Positions 7,275 through 16,707 of a DNA stretch of 64,000 nt are shown here, one piece after another. The stretch lies in the NCBI RefSeq assembly GCF_025725685.1, contig NZ_CP107008.1:3658001-3722000 (forward strand). Direction: 5' to 3'. Below the pieces are notes generated by a model. The model was not told the DNA's origin. It was given only the letters and a program-made list of their open reading frames with translations, and ran no database searches. This stretch comes from Halomonas sp. M4R1S46 (GTDB lineage: Bacteria; Pseudomonadota; Gammaproteobacteria; Pseudomonadales; Halomonadaceae). The translations under genes and the position numbers were made by a program. Numbering within the stretch: the first letter of the stretch is position 1; the number at the start of each line of letters is the position of its first letter.

Positions 7275-8120
7275 ATGTCGATTCACCTGATCACCGCCGT
7301 CCCCGGCGCCGGCAAGACGCTGCGCGCCATCTGGATGACCCTCAAGCTGATGGACGAGCACCCCGAACGCCCGGTGTTCTCCAACATCAACGGCTGGACC
7401 CGCGCCGCGCCGATCCCCGAGGAATGGATGGACTGCCCCGACGGCGCCATCATCGTCCTCGACGAGTGCCAGCAGCGATGGCGCCGCTACCGCAACACCG
7501 GCACGCCCCCTGCCGAGATCGCCGAGCTGGAAACCCACCGCCACCGCGGCATCGACTTCATCCTCACCTGCCAGAACCCCTCCCAGGTCACCAGCGACGT
7601 GCGCGCCCTGGTCGAGGTCCACGAGCACCTGATGCGCCGGGGCAAGATGGGCGGCGCCCTGGTCTACCGCTTCGAGGGCATCTGTCACACCAGCCCCATG
7701 ACCCACAAGGGCGACGCCGACTGTGAGGTGTCGATCTGGAAGCACCCCAAGGCCGTGTTCGCCGAATACAAATCGGCGTCGATCCACACCGGCAAGCGCC
7801 GCCTGCCGCGCATCCTGATCATCGCCCCCTTCGTCTTCCTCGGCTCGGCGGCCTGTGTGGTCTATGCCGCCAACTCGGTATCGGGGTTCCTGGGCGGCGA
7901 ATCCGACGCCGCCGCCGACACCTCCCCGAGCCCAACAGCGACCGTCGCCCCCAGCGCCCCTGCACCAGCGGCGACGGTCACCGCCCACGCCGGCTCGATC
8001 TTCAAGGACAGCTGTCAGCTCTACGACCGGGACGCCAAGCCCATCCGCACCACCCGGCCCGAGTGCTTCAACGCCATGGAGCTGGGCCTGCCCCACGAGG
8101 TGGAGGTGCTGACGCTATGA
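7275..8120 (+). CDS. zot: Zot-family (pI) assembly ATPase
   Basis: Encodes 281 residues. Walker A is AVPGAGKT at residues 8-15 and Walker B IIVLDECQ at 59-66, followed by the conserved HRHRGIDFILTCQNP block. One membrane helix near 180-200 leaves a periplasmic Ala/Pro-rich tail with two Cys. This is the inner-membrane motor that extrudes filamentous phage. Despite the name (zonula occludens toxin), a toxin role is not implied here. Confidence 0.9.
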   Translation: MSIHLITAVPGAGKTLRAIWMTLKLMDEHPERPVFSNINGWTRAAPIPEEWMDCPDGAIIVLDECQQRWRRYRNTGTPPAEIAELETHRHRGIDFILTCQNPSQVTSDVRALVEVHEHLMRRGKMGGALVYRFEGICHTSPMTHKGDADCEVSIWKHPKAVFAEYKSASIHTGKRRLPRILIIAPFVFLGSAACVVYAANSVSGFLGGESDAAADTSPSPTATVAPSAPAPAATVTAHAGSIFKDSCQLYDRDAKPIRTTRPECFNAMELGLPHEVEVLTL

Positions 8121-8797
8121 CCACCACCGCCATCACCATCGCCGCCCCCGTGAATCGATCCATCCCCACCTGGTTGCCGATCATCCAGGGCCTGGCCATC
8201 ACCACCATGGCCGTCGATCACGCCAGCCTCTGGCTAGTGAGTGGTGACATACCCGCGCTGCTGCGCGTCACGGTCGGCCGCCTGGCCCTGCCGATGTTCT
8301 GCTTCATGATCGCCTGGCACGCCCTGCACACCGCCGACGCCCGCCGCTACGCCGACCGCATCCTGTTCATCGCCCTGCTCGCGCAACTGCCGTTCATGGC
8401 CCTACGTGGGGAAGTACTCGGCAATATCTGCGTCACCCTGGCCGCCGCCGCCTACCTGGTCGCCGCCGTCCGGCACCGCGATCCCGCCGCCCTGGTCCTG
8501 GGCAGCGTCCTCAGCCTCGCCACGTTCCAGGTCGAATACGGCCCGCTGGCCCTGGGACTGATCCTCGCCTTGCTGGCCGCGATCCGCTGGCCGCCGCTCT
8601 GGCTGGTGCCGCTCCTGGGCTGGCCACTGGCCCAATATGGCCCCTCGATCTCGGCGCTATCGGCGGCCTTGGGCGTGCTTGGGATCCTCGCCCTCGTAAG
8701 CACTCACCTACCGCCGATGCGCCTGCCCCGCTGGCTCACCCGCTGGTTCTACCCGGCGCACCTGTGGGGGCTTCTGGTCTTGAGGGCGCTGGGATGA
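8117..8797 (+). CDS. TraX-family membrane protein carried by the inovirus
   Basis: Encodes 226 residues from the ATG at 8117, overlapping the zot stop by 4 bases. About eight hydrophobic segments and the N-terminal block GLAITTMAVDHASLW, with the pattern LPMFCFMIAWHALH, match TraX, the family that N-acetylates F-pilin. An alternative start 54 bases upstream lies inside zot and is less likely. The gene is translationally coupled to the assembly operon, so it is probably used during infection or lysogeny; acting on the coat protein or on host pilin are both inferred. Confidence 0.75.
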   Translation: MTTTAITIAAPVNRSIPTWLPIIQGLAITTMAVDHASLWLVSGDIPALLRVTVGRLALPMFCFMIAWHALHTADARRYADRILFIALLAQLPFMALRGEVLGNICVTLAAAAYLVAAVRHRDPAALVLGSVLSLATFQVEYGPLALGLILALLAAIRWPPLWLVPLLGWPLAQYGPSISALSAALGVLGILALVSTHLPPMRLPRWLTRWFYPAHLWGLLVLRALG

Positions 8798-8865
8798 CCG
8801 GGCCGCGCGTGCGCCGCGGGAGAGGACGCTTGCGACCGCATCCCCGCGCCGCATGCGCGGCCCGG
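8798..8865. repeat. 23-bp imperfect inverted repeat, putative packaging/origin hairpin
   Basis: The arms 8798-8820 (begins CCGGGCCGCGCGTGCG) and 8843-8865 (ends GCATGCGCGGCCCGG) pair at 21 of 23 positions around a 22-base loop. It lies in the largest intergenic space of the phage, directly after the TraX stop and before rep. There is no T-run, so a simple terminator is less likely than an intergenic replication or packaging hairpin as in other filamentous phages. Confidence 0.65.
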
Positions 8866-8941
8866 CGAGACCCTCCCTGTAACACGTCTCGCAGACTCCC
8901 GCCGGAACGTGCGGAAAACTGCCAATAATGACCAATAGGTG

Positions 8942-10246
8942 ATGTTCAAAATGAAGCGTTGGGAACGGTATTCAGTCGAGTCACTGGCACGGGGCGAGCA
9001 GGACCCGTGGGGCAAGCTGTTCATCAGCCATAAGGGACAGGCCCACCTGGATCGGGTCCGCCTGCTGAACGCGGGAGTGGATACGGTCCGTCAGCTCTAT
9101 CGGGGGCTGCCCTGCCTGCCTCAGTTCGACAAGATCATCGGCGTCTACCAGGAGGGTCGCGGCGCGACCATTGAGCTGTTCGGCCATACCTGGGCCGTGG
9201 GGGCCGGCGCCTCCGGGTCCGGCTTCCGCTACCGCCTGCAGAACAACGACCTCGGCGTGATCGTGTTCTTCCAGGCCCGGCACGTGAAGGCCGACCAGGT
9301 GGGCACCCACGTCAAGATCGAGCTCTCGCCCCACTACATCCAGGAACGCGAGCCCGCCGCCTGCCAGAAGTTCATGGACCTCATCGCTTGCTGTCTGCTC
9401 GAGCACGTGGAACACATCGGCTGCGCCGTTCACCTCGCCCTGGACGTCCAGGGCTGGGAGCCGCCCCGCGACTTCATGGACCGCTTCGTGACCCGCTCCA
9501 AGAAGATCACTCGCATCGACGGCATCGACTCGCTGAGCTTCGACCACGGCAACATCGCCACCACCTACGGGCGCTGCGAAACCCTGATGTTCGGTACCGC
9601 CGGGGCCCTGCAATGCGCCATCTACAACAAGACCCGGGAAGCCCACCACCGCGACAAGCTGCACTTCTGGGAGGGCATCTGGAGCCAGGCCGCCGGGGAT
9701 GACCCGTTCGACCGCCCCTATGACCCCGACCAGGACGTGTGGCGCATTGAGATGCGCTTTCATCAGTCGGTGCTGGCCGAGTTCGCCCGTGGCATCCCCT
9801 GCAACGTCGACACCGGCGAGGTCCTGGACGACGCCCACGGCTTCCACCGCTTCACCGACGTGATCCCCCACCTCACCGGAATCTGGCGAAGCGCCATGCA
9901 GAGCTATCGCCTGGACGCCTCACGGGATCTCATCGACCCCGCCTGGCAGCTGTTCCAGGACGACCCGCGCTTCTTCGCCCACGAGCCGCATTTTCTGTAC
10001 AAGCGCGCCCGCAAGGCCCCCGGCCTGGGAAACGAGAAGAACGTCTGCCTGGCCTTCGGCAACCTGATCTCGATCTATGCCCGCCAGGGCTTCGGCACGC
10101 ACCAGGCGATTGACTACCTGAAGCGCTCCGGCATGTGGGAGGACCTGGAACACTACTACCGCCGTCGCGGCATCCAGGCCGGCGCCTTCCGGCAGCTGGT
10201 GGAAGACAAGCTCATCGAGCGACGATTGCTCGGGAAGGTCGCATGA
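8942..10246 (+). CDS. Rolling-circle replication initiator (Rep_trans family)
   Basis: Encodes 434 residues from the ATG at 8942. The block LMFGTAGALQCAIYNKTREA (residues 215-234), with Tyr228 and Lys230, followed by DKLHFWEGIW, is typical of RstA/Rep_trans proteins of inoviruses, where the Tyr nicks the plus-strand origin. LALDVQ at 165-170 supplies an acidic metal-ligand candidate. The C-terminal RGIQAGAFRQL region resembles a DNA-contacting helix. The stop overlaps the integrase start (ATGA at 10243-10246). Confidence 0.85.
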   Translation: MFKMKRWERYSVESLARGEQDPWGKLFISHKGQAHLDRVRLLNAGVDTVRQLYRGLPCLPQFDKIIGVYQEGRGATIELFGHTWAVGAGASGSGFRYRLQNNDLGVIVFFQARHVKADQVGTHVKIELSPHYIQEREPAACQKFMDLIACCLLEHVEHIGCAVHLALDVQGWEPPRDFMDRFVTRSKKITRIDGIDSLSFDHGNIATTYGRCETLMFGTAGALQCAIYNKTREAHHRDKLHFWEGIWSQAAGDDPFDRPYDPDQDVWRIEMRFHQSVLAEFARGIPCNVDTGEVLDDAHGFHRFTDVIPHLTGIWRSAMQSYRLDASRDLIDPAWQLFQDDPRFFAHEPHFLYKRARKAPGLGNEKNVCLAFGNLISIYARQGFGTHQAIDYLKRSGMWEDLEHYYRRRGIQAGAFRQLVEDKLIERRLLGKVA

Positions 10247-11277
10247 TCAGGAAGGTCAAAACCGGCTGGCAGGTCGATATCATGCCCATGGGGCGTGAAG
10301 GCCGGCGAGTGCGCAAGACCTTCAAGACCCAGGCCGAGGCCAAGCGCTTCGAGTCTTACGTGCGTGGCAAGGCAGCATCCGGTGAGCCCTACGCCCCCAA
10401 GAAGCGGGACCGTCGCCGCCTCAAGGATCTGGTGCAGCTGTGGTACGACTACCACGGGATCTCACTCAAGGACGGCAAGCGCCGCTATACCCAGATGCAG
10501 GCCCTGGCCGACATGATGGGCAACCCGATCGCCGCCACGATCACGCCCACGGACGCCGTGAAATTCCGCAAACAGCGCCTCGCCGACGGCATCCACCCAA
10601 ACACCGCCAATCATGACCAGGCCCACCTTCGCGCCGTCTTCAACCGCCTGGCACGCCTTGGCGAGTGGGAAGGGTCCAACCCGTTCGCCCAGGTCCAGCC
10701 CCTGCACCTGGATGAACCCGAACTGACCTACCTCACCGAGGACGAGATCTCGCGGCTGTTCCAGGCCCTCGAGGAGTCATCGAATCCCGACGTGCTGCTG
10801 ATCACTCGCCTGTGCCTGGCCACCGGCGCCCGGTGGAGTGAAGCCCAGACCCTGCGGGCCGAGATGGTGCGCGATGGTCGAGTGACCTACACCGGCACCA
10901 AGAACCGCCGCAATCGCACCATCCCGCTTCCTGAGGATCTGTTTCGGGCCCTGGTCGAGCATGGCCCCAGGATCGGCCGCCTGTTCCGCACACACGCCTA
11001 TGAGCCATTCTCGGCGGCCATCATCGAGGCGGGGATTCAGCTACCCCGAGGCCAACGCACCCACGTCCTGCGGCACACCTTCGCCAGCCACTTCATGATG
11101 AACGGCGGTGACGTGCTGACCCTCCAGAAGATCCTGGGCCACCAGACCATCACCATGACGATGCGCTATGCCCACCTCTCCCCAGATCACCTGGCCGACG
11201 CCATCAAGTTCGCCCCCAAGATCCCGGCCCTGCGCTGCACAAAAAAAACGGCCACTGGTGAGTGGCCGCAAAATTAG
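10243..11277 (+). CDS. int: Tyrosine recombinase, phage integrase
   Basis: Encodes 344 residues. An N-terminal arm-binding domain is followed by a SAM-like core-binding domain (about 60-150) and a catalytic domain with Arg197 (ATGARWSE), His274/Arg277 (THVLRHTFASH), His300 (ILGHQ) and Tyr309 (TMRYAHLS). All five are in place, so the enzyme should be active. It lies about 550 bases from the 3' end of tRNA-Leu. Its last codons contain a hairpin with an A-run that works as a terminator on the other strand. Confidence 0.92.
   Translation: MIRKVKTGWQVDIMPMGREGRRVRKTFKTQAEAKRFESYVRGKAASGEPYAPKKRDRRRLKDLVQLWYDYHGISLKDGKRRYTQMQALADMMGNPIAATITPTDAVKFRKQRLADGIHPNTANHDQAHLRAVFNRLARLGEWEGSNPFAQVQPLHLDEPELTYLTEDEISRLFQALEESSNPDVLLITRLCLATGARWSEAQTLRAEMVRDGRVTYTGTKNRRNRTIPLPEDLFRALVEHGPRIGRLFRTHAYEPFSAAIIEAGIQLPRGQRTHVLRHTFASHFMMNGGDVLTLQKILGHQTITMTMRYAHLSPDHLADAIKFAPKIPALRCTKKTATGEWPQN
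11241..11268 (-). terminator. Minus-strand terminator inside the integrase 3' end
   Basis: CGGCCACT (11249-11256), loop GGTG, AGTGGCCG (11261-11268), preceded by eight A. Read on the minus strand this is a GC stem followed by TTTTTTTT. It would stop leftward transcription from the tRNA-Leu side from running antisense through int and rep. Confidence 0.7.
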
Positions 11278-11445
11278 CAGGGAACTAAATAGCAGAATTC
11301 TCTATTCAGCGCCTCGAATTGGAGCACAGGCAAGTGCCCAAGAATGTCAGTGGCTTCTTAAATGACCAGTAGGCATTCTCTTGGGGTATGTAAGAGATAT
11401 CTTAAAAGTCTCGATTGGGCAGCACCAACCTGTCCTTGCACCACA

Positions 11446-11527
11446 GACCTACCTCACCGAGGACGAGATCTCGCGGCTGTTCCAGGTCCTCGAGGGATCA
11501 CCTGGCCGACGCGATCATGTTTGCTCC
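11446..11527 (+). pseudogene. Remnant of a second, related integrase gene
   Basis: Bases 11446-11495 repeat integrase bases 10725-10774 (encoding TYLTEDEISRLFQ) almost exactly. Bases 11496-11527 repeat 11185-11216 (encoding DHLADAI.FAP) with four differences. The two pieces are joined after loss of about 410 bases and a frame change. The rest of 11278-11828 has no convincing gene. The remnant sits between the live integrase and the tRNA and suggests an earlier or tandem insertion at the same site. Confidence 0.8.
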
Positions 11528-11828
11528 ACGAATAATCCATTCAACGAAAAAAGCGACCCCCCTGAAGGGGGCCGCTGCCTCACCATTAGCATGACCGAGT
11601 CTGAAGGCTTCCTGCCTGACATTAGAAATGTAGTCTTCGCTCACATAAAACGCTAAGAATAATGTCGTATCAATCAGGTCATTTGGTACTAAGCGCAACA
11701 GTTCGCCTAGCGGCTGGGATGGGAAGAACGTCCACCGAGCAGGGCAAAGCGCCGTTGACACTTTGTTGACACGTGAGGGGAATCTAATGTAGATCAAGCA
11801 CATGGAGGGAGGTAAGTGCTTGATTTCA

Positions 11829-11915
11829 TGGTACCGGTGGTCGGACTCGAACCGACAAGGGCTTGTACCCGGCGGATTTTGAATCCGCTGCGTCTACCAA
11901 TTCCGCCACACCGGC
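11829..11915 (-). tRNA. tRNA-Leu (anticodon CAA)
   Basis: Read on the minus strand from 11915, the 5' acceptor GCCGGTG pairs with CACCGGT, discriminator A, and CCA is encoded. The anticodon stem GCGGA/TCCGC encloses TTCAAAA, giving anticodon CAA. A long variable arm (CGGGTACAAGCCCTTGTC region) and the GGTTCGAGTCC T-loop fit a class II tRNA-Leu of 87 bases. Its 3' end faces the prophage integrase, so it is the likely attachment target. Confidence 0.95.
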
Positions 11916-11926
11916 AACGGCGTGGC

Positions 11927-11954
11927 ATTATACGTGGGCCGTGGAGCAGGTCAA
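11927..11954 (-). promoter_or_regulatory. Promoter of tRNA-Leu
   Basis: On the minus strand TTGACC (11954-11949) is followed after 16 bases by a perfect TATAAT (11932-11927), placing the start of transcription just upstream of the tRNA 5' end at 11915. Confidence 0.75.
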
Positions 11955-12057
11955 TCGGGGGCCCTGACTTCGGCCACGGGACACGGTATCCTTGTCGGCT
12001 TGCCACGGCTGGCCCGAGCCGTCGTTCATGCTCCCTTCATCCGGACCGAAACGCCCC

Positions 12058-13095
12058 ATGCAGCGCGCCGATTTCCACTACGAGCTCCCCGAGGCGCTGA
12101 TCGCCCGCTATCCCTCCGAACAACGCAGCGACTGCCGCCTGCTGTGCGTCGATGGCCAGAGCGGTCGGCTCGCGCACCGTCGCTTCCCCGACCTGCTCGA
12201 GCAGCTCGCCCCCGGCGACCTGCTGGTGTTCAACGACACCCGGGTGATCCCCGCCCGCCTGCATGGCCACAAGGCCAGCGGCGGGCGCGTGGAGATGCTG
12301 CTGGAGCGCCCCCTCGACGCCCACCGCGGCCTGGCCCACCTGCGCGCCAGCAAGTCACCCAGGCCTGGCACCGAGATCGAATTCGAGGGCGGCATCCGCG
12401 CCGTGGTCGAGGGCCGCCGCGAGGCGCTGTTCGAGTTGCGCTTCCTCGGCGAGACGCCGCTGATCGCCCTGCTCGAGGCTCACGGCCATATGCCGCTGCC
12501 GCCCTATATCACCCGCGAGGACGAACTCGGCGACCGCGAGCGTTACCAGACCGTCTATGCCCGCCGCGACGGCGCCGTGGCCGCCCCCACCGCCGGGCTG
12601 CACTTCGACGAGCCATTGCTCGAGGCGCTCGCCGAGAAGGGCGTGGAGAGCGCCTTCGTCACCCTGCACGTGGGCGCCGGCACCTTCCAGCCGGTGCGCG
12701 CCGACGACATCCGCGAGCACCGGATGCACAGCGAGTGGATCGAGGTGTCCGAGACGGTCTGCGAGCAGGTGCGGGCCGCCCGGGCGCGGGGCAACCGGGT
12801 GATCGCCGTGGGCACCACCAGCGTGCGCTGCCTGGAATCGGCCTGCCTGAAGAGCGCCGACGGCGAGATCGCCCCCTACAGCGGCGAGACCGACATCTTC
12901 ATCTACCCGGGCTACGAGTGGCGCATCGTCGATGCCCTGGTCACCAACTTCCACCTGCCGGAGTCGACCCTGCTGATGCTGGTATCCTCCTTCGCCGGCT
13001 TCGAGACGGTGATGGCCGCCTACCGGGAGGCGGTCCGCGAGGGCTACGCCTTCTTCAGCTATGGCGACGCCATGTATCTCACCCGCGCCCGCTGA
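12058..13095 (+). CDS. queA: S-adenosylmethionine:tRNA ribosyltransferase-isomerase
   Basis: Encodes 345 residues, the usual QueA length, from the ATG at 12058 (MQRADFHYELPEALIARYPS); an upstream in-frame ATG would add 22 atypical residues. Conserved blocks VFNDTRVIPARL, HLRASKSPRPG, APTAGLHFDEPLL, VGAGTFQPV and TNFHLPESTLLMLVS are all present. QueA adds the epoxycyclopentanediol ribosyl group to preQ1-tRNA in queuosine synthesis and directly precedes tgt, which performs the previous step. Confidence 0.96.
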   Translation: MQRADFHYELPEALIARYPSEQRSDCRLLCVDGQSGRLAHRRFPDLLEQLAPGDLLVFNDTRVIPARLHGHKASGGRVEMLLERPLDAHRGLAHLRASKSPRPGTEIEFEGGIRAVVEGRREALFELRFLGETPLIALLEAHGHMPLPPYITREDELGDRERYQTVYARRDGAVAAPTAGLHFDEPLLEALAEKGVESAFVTLHVGAGTFQPVRADDIREHRMHSEWIEVSETVCEQVRAARARGNRVIAVGTTSVRCLESACLKSADGEIAPYSGETDIFIYPGYEWRIVDALVTNFHLPESTLLMLVSSFAGFETVMAAYREAVREGYAFFSYGDAMYLTRAR

Positions 13096-13150
13096 GCCGA
13101 GCGACAGGCGACCGCGTGGCCGCACGCGCTGACGACTTTCGAGAGATCCC

Positions 13151-14287
13151 ATGCGAGACGAATGCTTCATGACCTTCGAGCCCCTGGCCAGCGACGGCCG
13201 GGCGCGCCGCGGACGCCTGTCCTTCCCCCGAGGTACCGTGGAGACGCCGGCCTTCATGCCGGTGGGCACCTACGGCACCGTCAAGGGCATGACGCCCGCG
13301 TCGGTGGAAGGCATCGGCGCCGAGATCATCCTCGGCAACACCTTCCACCTCTGGCTGCGCCCGGGCACCGAGGTGATCGAGGCCCATGGCGACCTGCACG
13401 ACTTCGCCCAGTGGGACCGGCCGATCCTCACCGACTCCGGCGGCTTCCAGGTGTTCTCGCTGGGCGAGATGCGCAAGATCACCGAGGAAGGCGTGCACTT
13501 CCGCTCCCCGGTGGACGGCGCCAAGGTGTTCATGGGCCCCGAGGAATCCATGGCCGTGCAGCGCTCGCTGGGCTCGGACATCGTGATGATCTTCGACGAG
13601 TGCACGCCCTACCCCGCCACCCTCGACGAGGCCCGGCGCTCCATGGAGTTGTCGCTGCGCTGGGCCAGGCGCTCCCGCGACGCCCACGGCGACTCGCCCT
13701 CGGCGCTGTTCGGCATCATCCAGGGCGGCATGTATCCCGAGCTGCGTGAGCAGTCGCTCAAGGGCCTCGAGGCCATCGGCTTCGACGGCTACGCCATCGG
13801 CGGCCTCTCGGTGGGCGAGCCCAAGGCGGAGATGCTCGAGGTGCTCGACTACCTGCCCGAGTGGATGCCGGCCGACAAGCCGCGCTACCTGATGGGGGTG
13901 GGCAAGCCGGAGGACCTGGTGGAGGGGGTTCGCCGCGGCGTCGACATGTTCGACTGCGTGATGCCCACCCGCAACGCGAGAAACGGCCACCTGTTCACCG
14001 CCGAGGGCACGGTCAAGATCCGCAACGCCAGGCACCGCCACGACACCGCCCCGCTGGAGGCGGACTGCGACTGCTACACCTGCCAGCACTTCTCGCGGGC
14101 CTACCTGCACCACCTCGACCGCTGCGGCGAGATGCTCGGCTCGATGCTCAATACCATCCACAATCTGCGCCATTACCAGCGCCTGATGGCCGGTTTGCGC
14201 GGTGCAATCGAAGCGGGTACATTGGCGAACTTCGTGGAAGGGTTCTACGCACGCCGCGGCCTGCCGGTCCCCCCCGCACCGAATTGA
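13151..14287 (+). CDS. tgt: tRNA-guanine transglycosylase
   Basis: Encodes 378 residues from 13151; an ATG at 13169 (MTFEPLASDGRARRG) is equally reasonable by family comparison. It exchanges guanine 34 for preQ1 in GUN-anticodon tRNAs. The catalytic and substrate blocks ILTDSGGFQVFSLG, GIIQGG, GGLSVGE and CVMPTRNARNG are intact, and the zinc site CDCYTCQHFSRAYLHHL is complete. It lies in the standard queA-tgt-yajC-secD-secF cluster. Confidence 0.96.
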   Translation: MRDECFMTFEPLASDGRARRGRLSFPRGTVETPAFMPVGTYGTVKGMTPASVEGIGAEIILGNTFHLWLRPGTEVIEAHGDLHDFAQWDRPILTDSGGFQVFSLGEMRKITEEGVHFRSPVDGAKVFMGPEESMAVQRSLGSDIVMIFDECTPYPATLDEARRSMELSLRWARRSRDAHGDSPSALFGIIQGGMYPELREQSLKGLEAIGFDGYAIGGLSVGEPKAEMLEVLDYLPEWMPADKPRYLMGVGKPEDLVEGVRRGVDMFDCVMPTRNARNGHLFTAEGTVKIRNARHRHDTAPLEADCDCYTCQHFSRAYLHHLDRCGEMLGSMLNTIHNLRHYQRLMAGLRGAIEAGTLANFVEGFYARRGLPVPPAPN

Positions 14288-14364
14288 CGGCCGGCCGGCT
14301 CGGAGCCGGCGGCTCGGCGCCCAGGCGCCACCTTGTTCTCACGCGACTCAGGAGATCGTCGTAC

Positions 14365-14700
14365 ATGCTGGACTTCTTCATTTCCCCGGCCTTGGCCCAG
14401 GACGCCGGCGCCGCCGGTGGCGGCATCGCCCAGATCGTGATGCTGGTCGGCTTCGTGCTGATCTTCTACTTCCTGCTGTGGCGCCCCCAGGCCAAGCGGG
14501 CCAAGCAGCACAAGCAGCTGATCGGCAACCTGACCAAGGGCGACGAGATCGTCATCGGCGGCGGCATGCTCGGCCGCATCACCAAGGTCAGCGACGACAG
14601 CGAGTTCCTGTCCATGGAGATCGCCGAGGGCACCGAGGTCAACGTGCAGAAGAATGCCGTGGCCGCCGTCCTGCCCAAGGGCACGCTCAAGTCCATCTGA
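14365..14700 (+). CDS. yajC: Sec translocase accessory protein YajC
   Basis: Encodes 111 residues from the ATG at 14365, preceded by a CAGGAGA Shine-Dalgarno. One membrane helix (IAQIVMLVGFVLIFYFLLW, about residues 22-41) is followed by a small soluble domain with LTKGDEIVIGGGMLGRI, the YajC signature. YajC joins SecDF as an accessory of the SecYEG translocon; the genes are adjacent here as in most proteobacteria. Confidence 0.93.
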   Translation: MLDFFISPALAQDAGAAGGGIAQIVMLVGFVLIFYFLLWRPQAKRAKQHKQLIGNLTKGDEIVIGGGMLGRITKVSDDSEFLSMEIAEGTEVNVQKNAVAAVLPKGTLKSI

Positions 14701-14847
14701 CCGGGCGTACCCGCGCCCGCCGCGTCGCCCTGGCGCTGCGGGCTGCCCTGCGACCACCGAGGCGGGGCCCGGCCGACCGGCTCCGCCCGGTGCTCGTGAT
14801 GGCGTAGCGTCCGTCTCCATCATCAGCAACCTGAGGGCAGGGCTCCC

Positions 14848-16698
<1,851 letters not shown>

Positions 16699-16707
16699 GA
16701 GGTACCT

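Larger units (their letters stand above)
3218..11290. mobile_element. Inovirus (filamentous phage) prophage, about 8 kb
   Basis: The gene order repressor (divergent), excisionase-like, small early proteins, ssDNA-binding-like, minor coat, major coat, terminator, pIII-like, DUF2523/pVI-like, Zot/pI, TraX-like, hairpin, Rep_trans initiator, tyrosine integrase is that of an integrating inovirus. Several ATGA or 1-4 base overlaps tie the genes together. No pIV secretin is seen, as in many inoviruses that use a host secretin. The integrase lies next to the 3' end of tRNA-Leu, the usual attachment target. I could not find the flanking direct repeats, so both borders are approximate; the left one may lie beyond the AT-rich genes. 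Confidence 0.85.

Noticed and set aside
7275..8120. Zot as a toxin gene of clinical type
   Set aside because: The protein is the standard inovirus assembly ATPase; nothing indicates a secreted toxin fragment.
11337..11385. GCCCAAGAATG ... CATTCTCTTGGG imperfect inverted repeat as phage attachment core
   Set aside because: Imperfect arms, and no matching direct repeat found near the left side of the prophage.
11922..13172. 416-residue open frame overlapping queA on the same strand
   Set aside because: Arg/Pro/Gly-rich shadow of queA in another frame, without domains; queA has all family motifs in its own frame.
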